A stretch of 64,000 nucleotides of DNA, taken from the NCBI GenBank assembly GCA_946902875.1, contig OX336337.1, positions 124,001 through 188,000 of the forward strand, written 5' to 3'. The position numbers and the translations under genes were made by a program. Source of the stretch: Nematopogon swammerdamellus (Eukaryota > Arthropoda > Insecta > Lepidoptera > Adelidae). How positions within the stretch are numbered: position 1 is the stretch's first letter; the number at the start of each line of letters is the position of its first letter. Below the pieces are notes generated by a model that did not search any database, was not told the origin of the DNA, and saw only the letters and a list, made by a program, of their open reading frames with translations. This document shows, one piece after another, positions 1-10,000 of this stretch.

Positions 1-149
1 GCGCGCGGGAGGGGGGGGGGGACCGGCAGTCAATAGAGGAGACGTCGCTTCTTATAGTTATTCATCTTGTTTTATTGTAATCGGATTGCAAGTCGTCCAG
101 ATTGTATGGCGGGTTCGAGGCCGAAGTCTTGCTTGCAGGTGAGCTACAC
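1..149. other. Flanking sequence with G-run, no gene
   Basis: The window opens with a GC-rich stretch containing a G homopolymer at about 11-21, followed by ordinary unique-looking sequence. I see no coding frame, promoter or repeat I can name. It ends where the poly-T (antisense poly-A) tail of the LINE begins at 150. Confidence 0.5.
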
Positions 150-2951
150 TTTTTTTTTTTTTTTTTTTTTTTTATTGGGAAAACATACAGTCATCGTAAA
201 AAGGAGTAAGTACTAACATTAATTACACAGAGACCAGTAAAGTTTTCTACATAAAGTTATCCGTATTAAGTGCGTTCATGATTAATAAATTAACCTAAAA
301 GAAAGAAAACATCAAAAACTAACTAATACCAACACACGAAAATCAACCAATTACTTAACCATAGGAGATACGTTGATAAGAAGTACATACCTACCATGTA
401 CCTAGCAAGAAAACCAACCCAACCTACCCTCACACAATTCTCATCTGCCCGCTTTAACACCTGTTTCATCATTTACTGTTTCGATCGCTGACCTTTTGAG
501 ATGGCTGAGTGATACATGAAATAAATCAAGACAGGAGAAGAAGTTGTCATAAGTAGCACAACTCCGGTTAGTAAAAGAATTTTTACTATAGTTGGTACTC
601 ACTTTGGCGATATGAAAAGTGTTAAGACATCTCGTTGCCTTAGTAGGGCAACGAAAACTTAACTTACTTAACAAATAAGGAGAATCTATGTAATGATGGA
701 TCAACTTGTATATGAAAGTAATATCCTTGATCTGCCTTCTTTTCTCGAGAGACATTATTTCAAATGTGTTATCGTCGCTCTCACTTCCCCTACGAGTTCT
801 ATAGCCAACATATTTTAAAAACTTTTTTTGAATTTTTTCTATTTCAGGTAAATAGACTGCATACTGCGGGTTCCATACTATGGAGGCATATTCAATAATA
901 GGTCTGACAAACGAGGAGTATAAGGTTATGAAAGTGGAGACATTTTTGAATACATTGCAAGTCCTGAATATAAAACCGAGTAGTTTATATGCTTTCAATG
1001 TTATTGTGTCAATATGTGATTTAAAAATTAATTTACTGTCAAGCAGAACTCCTAGGTCTCTGACTTCGGTAACTCTATTGATTAATCTATTAGAGAGATT
1101 ATAATTGAAGTGAACGGTATTTTGCTTACGAGAGAAGGAAATGGTAGCGCATTTGTCAACATTTAAATGGAGGTAATTGTTTTTACAATAAGTTACCAAG
1201 TTATTCAAATCTTTTTGCAAATCATGACAATCAAGAAGTGATTTTATTACCTTAATAATCTTTTTGTCATCCGCGTATAGTAATAAAATTGAGTTTTTGA
1301 CAAAATTTGTTACGTCATTAATGAAGATGTTAAACATCAGAGGTCCGAGGTGGGAACCCTGAGGGACCCCAGAAGTAACAGGAACGAAAGAGGAGCAAAA
1401 ACCGCTAACTGTGACCGCTTGGGATCTATTCTGTAGGTAGGAAGTCAGCCACCGAAGTAGGTCGCCGTGTATACCAATTGATTCAATTTTTTGTAATAAT
1501 AGGTTATGTGGAATTTTGTCGAAACATTTCGAATAATCAGTATACACGACATCTACCTGATACCCGTGATCCATTGCCCCAAGAGCTATATCGATAAATT
1601 CGGCGAGGTTGGTCTCAGTCGACTTCTTACTGACAAAACCATGTTGGTTTTCTATTAGCTGTGGCTTTATGATTGGAAAAATAACGTCAAAGATAATTTT
1701 TTCAAAAGCTTTACCTAAAGTGCATAGTTTGCTGATAGGTCGATAATTAGATATATCGTGCTTATCGCCTTTTTTGAAAACGGGTGTTATGTAAGTACGC
1801 TTCCATTGACTCGGGAAAACTCCAGTATTAAGGGACTTTTTAAATAACATGCTAACAGGGAGAGATAATGATTTAGCACAACGCTGGATAAATAGTGGAT
1901 GTAGGCCGTTCGGGCCAGTACCTTTATTAGGATTTATACACTTCAGATAGCGCTCAGTCTTCTCGACAGATATGTTTAAACTACCAAGGTTGACGCTGTT
2001 GCAGTTACTGGAAATAAGTCGAGAAGGTATATTAACTGGCGGTTCAAAGACCGACTGAAAATAGTTGTTAAAAATGTCTGAAATTTCTTGTCCACCTGAA
2101 GCGTGCCGTGTGCCATGAAACATATTGGTAGGAATGCCTGTTGTATTTTGCTTAGATTTAACAAAAGACCAAAAATTTTTACAATTTGATTTAATATGGC
2201 GCTCCGCTTTAGAGATAAAGTTGTCATAACAAGCCTTTTGGACCCTTTTTTGTCGCGTTCTTAATAGTGCAAATGTATTATAATCCTCCAGATGACCGAA
2301 TTTTTTCCACCTTTTGTGGAATTTCAATTTTTCTTTTGTAACTTTTATCAATGAGGAACTAAACCAAGGTGGATACTTAGAGTCGCCTTTTAAAATCTTA
2401 ATGGGGACGTGTTGTTCAATAATACTGGTTAATAATAAATAAAAACTAGATACCATTCCGTCAATATTGTCAATTGTATTTATTTCAGATTGCCAATCGA
2501 TACGATCGAGTGACTCGCACACCGCCGCGTAGTCGGCGGAGTGGAATAGCCGGACGGTGCGGGTGCGGGGCGGGGCGAGGGGGCACTCATCTGACACTCG
2601 CACTACGATTTCTAAAGACTTGTGATGTTCATCCTCGGGAACGAGTGGTGATGTGCAGGCGCTAACCCCACAGTTATAATTTGAAATTACTAAATCAAGG
2701 GCACGTTGATTAATATTAAATTGGTTGTTGAATTGTCGGAAATCAGTAAAGTTCAAAAATGTAGATAAAGCTAAAATTAATGTGTCATCTGATGGATTCG
2801 CGATTTTCATAGCACCGTCTTGGTCGCCTGATGGCAACCAAGATGCATTCCTAATATTAAAATCACCAAAAATTAAAAATATATCATTAGGATTTTCTGT
2901 GTGTAATTTAGAAATGAAATCATAATAATAATTTTGTAAGGATAATTGAGC
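150..2951 (-). mobile_element. 5'-truncated Jockey/CR1-like non-LTR retrotransposon (LINE)
   Basis: The element lies on the minus strand. Its 3' end is a 24-base poly-A tail, seen as T at 150-173, followed inward by a 3' untranslated region of about 265 bp and then the reverse transcriptase frame. The 5' end stops inside the endonuclease domain near 2951, a typical result of incomplete target-primed reverse transcription. I could not identify a target-site duplication. A second copy of the same family, also minus, lies at 49,849-51,630; its 3' UTR aligns base for base over long stretches and is split by another LINE. A related but distinct family member is inserted at 32.3-33.0 kb. Confidence 0.9.
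441..2951 (-). CDS. LINE ORF2 fragment: endonuclease C-terminus plus reverse transcriptase
   Basis: The frame is open without a stop from about 2951 down to 441 (about 836 codons) but has no true start because the element is 5'-truncated; the leftmost visible residues include the endonuclease motif GDFNIR. The enzyme would nick target DNA and copy its own RNA. The reverse transcriptase is recognisable in order: a linker rich in K and W, GPNGLHPLF, ITPVFKKGDKHDISNYRPIS, YTDYSKCFDKIPH, SGVPQGSHLGPL and the catalytic YADD box, followed by a C-terminal region with NRSC. The active site reads YADDKK. No frameshift or nonsense codon is present in the remaining part, which points to a relatively young copy that cannot move alone because the 5' endonuclease and any ORF1 are missing. 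Jockey versus CR1 clade assignment is by overall look only. Confidence 0.88.
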   Translation of the reverse strand, partial: AQLSLQNYYYDFISKLHTENPNDIFLIFGDFNIRNASWLPSGDQDGAMKIANPSDDTLILALSTFLNFTDFRQFNNQFNINQRALDLVISNYNCGVSACTSPLVPEDEHHKSLEIVVRVSDECPLAPPRTRTVRLFHSADYAAVCESLDRIDWQSEINTIDNIDGMVSSFYLLLTSIIEQHVPIKILKGDSKYPPWFSSSLIKVTKEKLKFHKRWKKFGHLEDYNTFALLRTRQKRVQKACYDNFISKAERHIKSNCKNFWSFVKSKQNTTGIPTNMFHGTRHASGGQEISDIFNNYFQSVFEPPVNIPSRLISSNCNSVNLGSLNISVEKTERYLKCINPNKGTGPNGLHPLFIQRCAKSLSLPVSMLFKKSLNTGVFPSQWKRTYITPVFKKGDKHDISNYRPISKLCTLGKAFEKIIFDVIFPIIKPQLIENQHGFVSKKSTETNLAEFIDIALGAMDHGYQVDVVYTDYSKCFDKIPHNLLLQKIESIGIHGDLLRWLTSYLQNRSQAVTVSGFCSSFVPVTSGVPQGSHLGPLMFNIFINDVTNFVKNSILLLYADDKKIIKVIKSLLDCHDLQKDLNNLVTYCKNNYLHLNVDKCATISFSRKQNTVHFNYNLSNRLINRVTEVRDLGVLLDSKLIFKSHIDTITLKAYKLLGFIFRTCNVFKNVSTFITLYSSFVRPIIEYASIVWNPQYAVYLPEIEKIQKKFLKYVGYRTRRGSESDDNTFEIMSLEKRRQIKDITFIYKLIHHYIDSPYLLSKLSFRCPTKATRCLNTFHIAKVSTNYSKNSFTNRSCATYDNFFSCLDLFHVSLSHLKRSAIETVNDETGVKAGR

Positions 2952-3240
2952 TTAAAGTTTCTAGCGCAGGGGCATTAGCCCGCGGCTTGAAGATACCTGG
3001 ATTGTAGGGAAATATATTCGTCGCACAAGAACGTTTTGGAAAATTAATCAATAAGGGTTTACAGTTGCGAAGGTTTGTATTTATCCGTCTTTTCAGTGTT
3101 TTCGGGATTTTTTTTTAAATAATCCCTTCCTTACTATTCTATATTTAATATACCTAGTCTGACAATAGTTTGTTACAAATGAAAATGCAATAGTTTTTTA
3201 TGAAGTGATGTGATGTTAATAAATGTTATATGTAAATATG
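2952..3240. other. Intergenic remnant, no gene
   Basis: AT-rich sequence without a coding frame. A short piece near 2,972-3,008 (CCCGCG..TTGAAGAT..GGATTGTAGG) resembles one at about 15,313-15,345, so at least part is an old dispersed repeat. Confidence 0.4.
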
Positions 3241-3990
3241 TATTAAATAAATGAAGTCTCCGCAATAAAAAAAATCAAAGTTGCCGCCTTTGGCTTTGAT
3301 ACGGGCCCTTAATCTCTCTGGCCATGAATATACGCACTGTTTCCATCGAAAGTTTAGCCACTGCTTGCTCTAAAGATTTCTTAAGAGACTCAATGTCGGA
3401 GTGTTGTTTAGAGCAGTCCATAGCCTCTAATACTGACCATAACTTGTAGTCCAAGAGGTTCAAATCTGGGCTGGACGAGGGCTAGTCTTCAGTTCTTATA
3501 AAATCTGGAACCTTGGCTTCGAGCCATGTTTGGGTAGTTCTTGCCTGGCGACCAGGTGCTGAGTCTTGCTTAGAAGTGCACGGTATATTTTTGAAAAGTC
3601 TATCGCTGAGATGTTTCACAACACGATCCAAGACGGTCTCTTGATACACTTTGGCTGAAGTCTTCACTCACTTTTCACAAAAATCTAAATTTTTGCCTCC
3701 TCGATAATACACTCCGCACCATACCATGACTGATGGAGGATGATGACACGTTGCACCTTCGCGACCACTTCCGAAGCATCTTTAGAGCTACGAGGGTACA
3801 TTTTGCCATTTTGCTTGTTGTAGTGCTCTTCAATCGTGAACTTTTTTTCATCACTAAAGAGGATATTTATGTGCTTCTCACCAGCACATCGTGACAGCAA
3901 GCGTTTTGATCGATCCACTCTCTTTAACTGCATGGATTGATTTATCCTGTGTATCGACGATAAGTACCGAGTCTCAGGTTTTGTTTGATC
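3241..3990 (-). pseudogene. maT-type (DD37D) mariner transposase remnant
   Basis: Three minus-strand blocks together read as one Tc1/mariner transposase catalytic domain. The first (3,685-3,933) has KRVDRSKRLLSR and the first catalytic Asp in FSDEKKF. The second (3,482-3,667) has the second Asp in KQDSAPG. The third (3,275-3,463 and just upstream) has SSSPDLNLLDYKLW with the third Asp. The spacing between the second and third Asp counts to 37 residues, the maT signature known from moths. A frameshift separates blocks one and two near 3,690, and an in-frame TAG, probably a former Trp codon, separates blocks two and three near 3,481. The N-terminal DNA-binding part is missing or unrecognisable and I did not find terminal inverted repeats. 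The copy is dead. Confidence 0.8.
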
Positions 3991-4760
3991 AACGTCTTTG
4001 CGGATAACTTGCTTGGTCAGTGGTTCGTGGATGAGTTTGCGCCGTTACATCTTGACGTTCAGCTTCAGAGTACCTCGTACTAGTCGGTGATCGCTGGCAG
4101 TATCGAAGTGGTCAAAGACAGTGACGATTTCCTGTCCGCCAGTATGTAGTTGATATAGTTTCTTCTGCAACCGTCAGGGCTGGCCCACGTCCATTTCCTT
4201 TTTCAGAAAAAAAAAGGTGTTCATGGTGTAGAGCTGGTTGGCCTTGAGATAGTTGACCAACATCTGGCCGCGTCGATTCCTGACACCGATACCGTACGGA
4301 CCTACTGCTATGTCTCCCTTCAGAGGCTTGCCCAATTTGACATTAAAATCTCCCATCACATACTCGAAGGGAGATTTATTGGTTTCTAACTCTTTCGATA
4401 CATCCTCGTAGAACTGGTGCACCTCGTTGTCAGCGTGCGAACTCGTGGAAGCGTATCCCTAGACCACCTTCAGCTGATACTGCTTGTTTAGCCTGATCAT
4501 GATGTATGCCACTATGTCCGACACGCTGGAGATTTCGATGATGCTGTTCACGAGGTTTCGCCTCACCTTAAATCCCACTCCACCTTCCTATTTTTTGGGG
4601 ATTTCCTCTCAAGTAGAACAGGTTGCCGTAGCGTAGCACTTCAGGCTCTTCGCTTTGTCTTCTGACCTCGCAAATACCCAGGATGTGCGAGCTCGTGCTC
4701 CAGCTCCACCAGTTTCTCTTGTGTTCTCAGTGTCCGTATGTTATTAGTAGACAAGGGTAG
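3991..4760 (-). pseudogene. RTE-type LINE endonuclease remnant
   Basis: Minus-strand translation gives an apurinic-type endonuclease as found in RTE elements, the type often mislabelled craniofacial development protein 2-like. Visible landmarks are an N-terminal piece with TLRTQEKLVELEHEL (about 4,700-4,740), the segment DNEVHQFYEDVSKEL leading to VMGDFNVKLGKP near 4,330-4,370, the block GIGVRNRRGQMLVNYL, and the terminal histidine motif SDHRLVRGTL near 4,085. Several stops and frameshifts break it; the longest open piece is 4,174-4,422. The reverse transcriptase that should follow is absent: the sequence runs into the mariner remnant. The junction at 3,991 is approximate. Confidence 0.75.
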
Positions 4761-4872
4761 CTGGGTGTGGCAGCTAGATCAAACGCAGGGATTTTTAGCA
4801 CCCCTCATCCCACCGGAACCTGGACTGCCGCCACGATAATTCGGAATAGCGGAGCCGCTGGGAACTATGTCA

Positions 4873-5165
4873 GCCTCGGTAGCTCAGTGGTGCGGTCGGT
4901 CGACTGTCGGTCGGATCATAAGCACACCTGAGCGCGGTGAGTGGATGAATGGGTGACCGCCCGCCGTTCCCTTCTTACGTTACTAGATGGTATGGTTTAA
5001 CCCGCCCCGTGTTGTTACCACCGTACTGAATGAAAGGTCGGTTGAAAGGGTTATTTAAATAGTTAGTATTTTCCGTCCAGTTCAGCGTAGCCGGCACGAC
5101 TAAAGGGAAGCAATGACATGGCACTTAGATCACCAAGGTGTTACGGGCTGACATCACGGATGTGA
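4873..5165 (+). mobile_element. Composite tRNA/5S-type SINE (copy 1)
   Basis: The left end reads GCCTCGGTAGCTCAGTGG, with a pol III box A (TAGCTCAGTGG) at 4,880-4,890. About 60 bases on is GTGGATGAATGGGTGACCGC, which resembles the box C region of 5S rRNA. The body (GTTGTTACCACCGTACTG.. CCAGTTCAGCGTAGCCGGCACG.. GGGCTGACATCACGGATG) matches, in reverse, the SINE at 27,143-27,654 and the end of the window. The 3' end is truncated relative to that copy. Such elements are transcribed by RNA polymerase III and moved by LINE machinery. Confidence 0.8.
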
Positions 5166-5170
5166 TGATA

Positions 5171-5405
5171 AATTTAAATTCATATTTACCTAACTAGTGT
5201 TTTCTAAAGAAGTATTGTATTTACTCGTGAAAAAAAAAACAAAATTTTAATTGTATCTTAAAATTAGTTAAAATCGAAATCAAAAGTTACCTTATTTAAT
5301 CAAGTAATTAAGTAATCAAAACAATTAATAAAGATCTAAAACTAATAACTAAAACTAACCTAAAACATAACTTACCTATCTAACAAAAGACAAATTAACA
5401 AGAAC
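5171..5405. other. AT-rich spacer
   Basis: Strongly AT-rich, with an A10 run near 5,230 and no coding frame. It may hold the 3' untranslated region of the LINE fragment that follows, but I see no poly-A boundary. Confidence 0.4.
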
Positions 5406-5885
5406 CTATAAATAAAAAATGTCTTCTAGTTCAGCCGAGGCAGCCATAGTCCCTAGGACGCTTATAGCGTTCCCTCTTTGAATTTCTAGGCTTATGCGGC
5501 GTATGAAGTAAGCCTTGGCACGCACGTCACCGGACTTATCCACTAGCAATTTCCCGATGGTTTCAGCAAAAGCCAGTGCGTCTGGTGACCACGCACCGAG
5601 GGTTTCCACCGCAAAACCTAGAAACTCAAATAGGGTTTTTAGGGACTCATACTTTGTATTTTTTTTGAGCCGCTTGTGCTGCGGCCGCCCCGGCTGAACG
5701 CGAGGAGGCGGAGACATGGCAAGGCGCCAGCGTATCGACGCACGTGGCGTCCCACACCAGGGCTCTACTCTTCGTCCACGGAACCAGCGTCATACCGTCC
5801 GGTCTTTTGCCATCCGAGCGTGAGATGCCTGGTGGCTCCAGTAGGGAGGGCATACCAGCGGAGCCGTTACCTACACTATATGTTT
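5406..5885 (-). pseudogene. C-terminal fragment of a mobile-element ORF (RPDG..WDATC type)
   Basis: Two overlapping minus-strand frames join at a T8 run near 5,660. The upstream frame (5,647-5,880) contains [24 protein letters not shown] and [10 protein letters not shown]; the downstream frame (5,406-5,717) contains SLKTLFEFLGFAVETLGAW, LAFAETIGKLL and RRISLEIQRGNAISVLGT. The combination RPDG, WDxTCVDT and RISxxIQRGNAxxxLGT is one I recognise as the tail of reverse-transcriptase proteins common in insect and cnidarian repeats, but I cannot name the clade. The order RPD then WD resembles a PD-(D/E)xK nuclease fold (inference). The fragment is 5'-truncated near 5,885 and disabled by the homopolymer frameshift. 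Confidence 0.6.
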
Positions 5886-5993
5886 TAATGTTTAATGTTT
5901 GTTTATTTCGTCATAAAAAACACACTGTTCGCAATTATATTTGTTTCACAGGGATTAGTATGCTATGTCAGTTATTATTCGTGTTCATACAAG

Positions 5994-6208
5994 TGTTAGC
6001 TAGTAATCTTAGAATGTAAGTGGTGGAATGTTAGACAGAGACAAAACGAGAAAGAAAGGAGCGAAAAAAAGAGGGAAAACAGAAAAAAAAAAAGGAACGC
6101 GCGACAGGTCGTCGACGACGGGTATTATTCCTCCAAGACGGGCGGACGATAGCGTTGTGTGTGAAATATCAATAAAATATTATACTGTATAGACGAAGCG
6201 TTTTAATA
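5994..6208 (+). repeat. 5' LTR of Gypsy element
   Basis: It begins TGTTAGCTAG and ends TTTTAATA. It contains a purine-rich stretch (AGAAAGAAAGGAGCG and an A11 run) and the poly-A signal AATAAA at about 6,171. The only difference from the 3' LTR that I see is GTATAGACG here versus GTATCGACG there. It should act as promoter and leader source for the genomic RNA. Confidence 0.92.
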
Positions 6209-7003
6209 GCTTCAGAAGTGAGACAACATCCACGCGCTGCGACTTTGGGTCGGTCGGATGCCACTGGATTGGGTTAAGCATCGGATTTGGTAAGAAAGAA
6301 CATAATTATATCGGATTCAAGGTGAGTCGTTGTTCCGTATTATTTAACTAACTACATACATTGTATTATCATGCCGGGGATGTGTGGGTGAATAGTCACT
6401 GACTGATTTAATAGGGTTTCCTTGTTAAAGTAAAGCCAACTAAAATTATATCAAGTCGAAGGTACTAGACTGAGGATACCTACCTTATACACACGCGCAC
6501 GATTTATACCAATAATCGGGGTGAGCAGAGTGATCGGTGTTGCGCTGCAGGCGCTACCTACCTTGTGTATTGCAATTTAACATACTCATAGAGGTTTGCC
6601 CATTATTCTTTGTATTTTGAGATTTAAATCTGAGAGGAATGTTTATTTTTTTATAATTTTTTTTTTATTGTGAATTCGATTTTCCGTCTTTTAATTATGC
6701 ATTTTGATTTAATTCTGGCCTCAGATACTTTATAAAAATCTTATTGGAAGTTTAATTATTTTTATTAATTAATTCATTTCAAATGACTTGTAATATGAAA
6801 TATTATTGTTTCTTTTTTTTTGCCATATCCCGTGTATTGAGTATGTACTGTGTAATTGTTCGTATCATCTGTGGTATGCTTGAAGTTAAATAAAACTGTG
6901 AATAACCACAATACCCTCGTCAGTAAGTAGGTACTTTGTACCTACCTAATGTAAAATTCGCTGTAGAATAATAAAATATGTGGACGATGACTTCAGATTA
7001 ATC
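6209..7003 (+). promoter_or_regulatory. Gypsy 5' leader with possible splice donor and 7-codon uORF
   Basis: A long leader of about 795 bp precedes gag. No TGG primer-binding site sits next to the LTR (the first bases are GCTTCAGAAG); candidates further in, near 6,246 or 6,265, are weak. A splice-donor-like AAGGTGAGTCG lies near 6,318-6,328, so a spliced leader is possible. A short upstream frame starts with ATG at 6,978 and stops at 7,001, two bases before the first in-frame gag ATG at 7,004. Such close uORFs can limit or reset initiation; that is inference. Confidence 0.5.
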
Positions 7004-10000
7004 ATGGATGAACCGGAGGGAGAGAGATTGAGCCGAAGTCGCCGGCGGCGCGGTTGCTCTCCTGCCGGGCCTCAAGGGAGTGGTACTCCTCCGCTTCAGC
7101 GGCGAAGGCACGGAAGTGATCGGCGAATCAGAAGCGGCTCGCGGCGGTCGGTGCGACGGCAGCGGCGTGCAGACAGCGAGGACGGCAGCGGGGTGATTCC
7201 AAGGCGCCGAGACCGGGAGCGGGCTTCGCGATCGCGCTCGCGGGGCAGGCGCGGTCGTGCTTACCGTCGTCGCGGCAGGCGCTCTCGCACCCCGATGCGG
7301 AGGAGGTCCAACAGCAGTGACGAAACGACAGAACGTTTATCGCGTAGTAAGTCGCGACGTCGTAGTAGTTCGACACGTCACCGCCGAACCGTCGGGCGTA
7401 CAGCGGATCGCCGACGATCCTTGACCCCTTCGCTTAGTGTTAACGAAGATCAGTCGCACAGAAAGGAAACAAATGCTAGTATTAAGAATTCCGATAAAAC
7501 AGACATGATCTCGGTCGACTCCATCAAGAAGTTGGTAGATTTACTGAAAGGGCCTTTTGAGAGGTCGCACGTAGAAAAATTCTCTTTGGTTCACAATACT
7601 ATTCCGGAGTTTGATCCGGCCAAGCGCACACAAACAATGAGCATATGGCTGACGAAAATAAACGAAATTTCAAAAATTTACGGGTGGACAGATAGGGAAG
7701 TTACTCACAACGCGCTGCCAAAACTAACCGGTATGGCACAAAAGTGGTATCAAGGGTTGCCCACGGTGATGTTCACGTGGAGCGAGTGGCAAGAGAAGTT
7801 ATTAGAAGCATTTCCAGGTGAGGAGAATTATGGGGTTATGCTCACGGAGATGCTGGATAGGAAGGCTAAATTCGGAGAACCTCTAGAGGAGTACTATTAC
7901 GAAAAACAGACACTTTTAAATAGATGCGGCATTGTAGGAAAACACGCGGTTGACTGCCTCCTGCTGGGAATAGAAGATAGGTCCATTAGGATGGGAGCGG
8001 AGGCCGCGCGGTATGATGATCCCAATAAACTATTAAGTTACTTACGTAGCATCAAACTCGCGCCAAAACGTACCTTGACGGACAAACAAAGACAAATCGC
8101 GCCCGGGATGCATAACAAATGTTACGGATGTGGAGAAGTAGGACACATAAGGTCGAAGTGTCCTCGTAATAATAATGCGAACCCTGTCAGACAGTCAAAC
8201 ATTAAATGCTTTAACTGTGGTGAGTTAGGACACCCTAAATTCAAGTGCACTAATCAACCGAAGAAGTGCACCGTTTGTGACAAAGTAGGGCATCTAGCTG
8301 CGGACTGTTATTTTAAAACCAACGCGAACCCCTCTGAGGCTAAAGTCATGCGTGTTGTCTGTGACACTCATAGTGCAAATAAGTTTCGCAAGATCATAAT
8401 GATGAATAATAGACCTTTTGACTCATTTATTGATTTGGGGAGTGAGGTCACCTTGATAAGAGAAACCGAAGGACGCGGCATCGATGTAGCGTGGTCGACT
8501 GATAATCTGCCGATCGTAACCGGCTTCGCGGCTTCTGAAGGCGTAGTCCCTTTAGGGAAAGCAAACTTGCAAGTCAGAGTCGATGAAGTCGAGAGGGAAG
8601 TTCTGACACTCATGGTTTCAGATTCGTTTCTCGATCATCCGACGCTGATTGGTCAGAGTTTTACGGAGCAAAAGGATGTAGTCGTGCACAAGACGTACGA
8701 TAAGTTAGCCATATATGACGAAAGGGCCGACGATTTCGCGGGGAAAGTCGATCTATACGCCCTTGAGGATACAGACGTACAAAGTTTTACTACTCTTCCA
8801 TGTTATTCGGTCCCGAACTTTACCGGAAACGTAGTGATCTCGACTAATAACCGTAACGAACCAGGCAAAGAACATACTATTATGAACGGTTTTTATGCCA
8901 TAGAAAACGGAAGGGTTAATGTGTTGATTCGAAATGACAGTGATAAATCATTAAAATTTAAAACAAGTCAGCTGATAACCCGTGGTCACACAACATGGAC
9001 GAATAATGAAAGCGGAGGCGTTGTATCCTGTAATCGAATAACAGAAACAGGAAGTAACGGGTCTTCTCGAATCAGAGATGAGGATATAAACATAGATAGT
9101 AACGTTGACGAAAATACGAAAGCTAAATTAGTGGAGTTGTTGAATGACTACAGAGACTGTTTCGCGTTTAATTTGGAAGAACTTGGAAAATGTAAATCAG
9201 GCGAAATGAAGATAACTTTAAATGACACGACCCCTGTGACCTATAGACCGTACCGATTGTCGTTCAAAGAAAGAGAGGAAGTGAGGGACATGGTTCAAGA
9301 AATGTTGGATTGCGGAATTGTGAAGGAGTCCACTTCGGAATATTCCAGCCCTATAATTCTAGTAAAAAAGAAAACTGGAGAGAAAAGATTATGTGTGGAC
9401 TATAGGGCTCTTAACAATAAGACAGTGAAGGAGCAATATCCCTTGCCAAGGATAGACGATCAACTGGATCGACTCGAGGGATACGCTCACTTTACAACGT
9501 TAGACTTGGCGTCTGGGTACTACCAAATAGCGCTCGAGGAAAAATCCAAACCTCTCACCTCGTTCGTAACTCCGGATGGTCAGTTCGAATACAACAGAAT
9601 GCCGTTTGGCCTCGCGAACGCTCCGTCAACTTTCCAACGAATCATCAACCAAGTTCTTGGCAAACTGCGCCACACTATAGCTGTGGTATACATGGACGAT
9701 ATTTTAGTGCCATCCGGAGACTACGAACAGGGACTAGAACGGCTAAAAATAATACTAAATCATCTTCGCAATGCGGGCCTAACGCTGAAACTGTCCAAGT
9801 GCGTCTTCTTTAAAGAAGAAGTCGACTTTCTAGGGTTTGAAGTATCGCGACGCGGTATTCGCCCGGGAGCGAGAAAAATAGATGCCGTATCGAAATTTCC
9901 AACTCCTTCGTCCCAACACAACATCCGTCAGTTCGTTGGACTGGCGAGCTACTTTAGACGTTTTGTTAGAAATTTCTCCGTAATAGCGCGACCCTTAACG

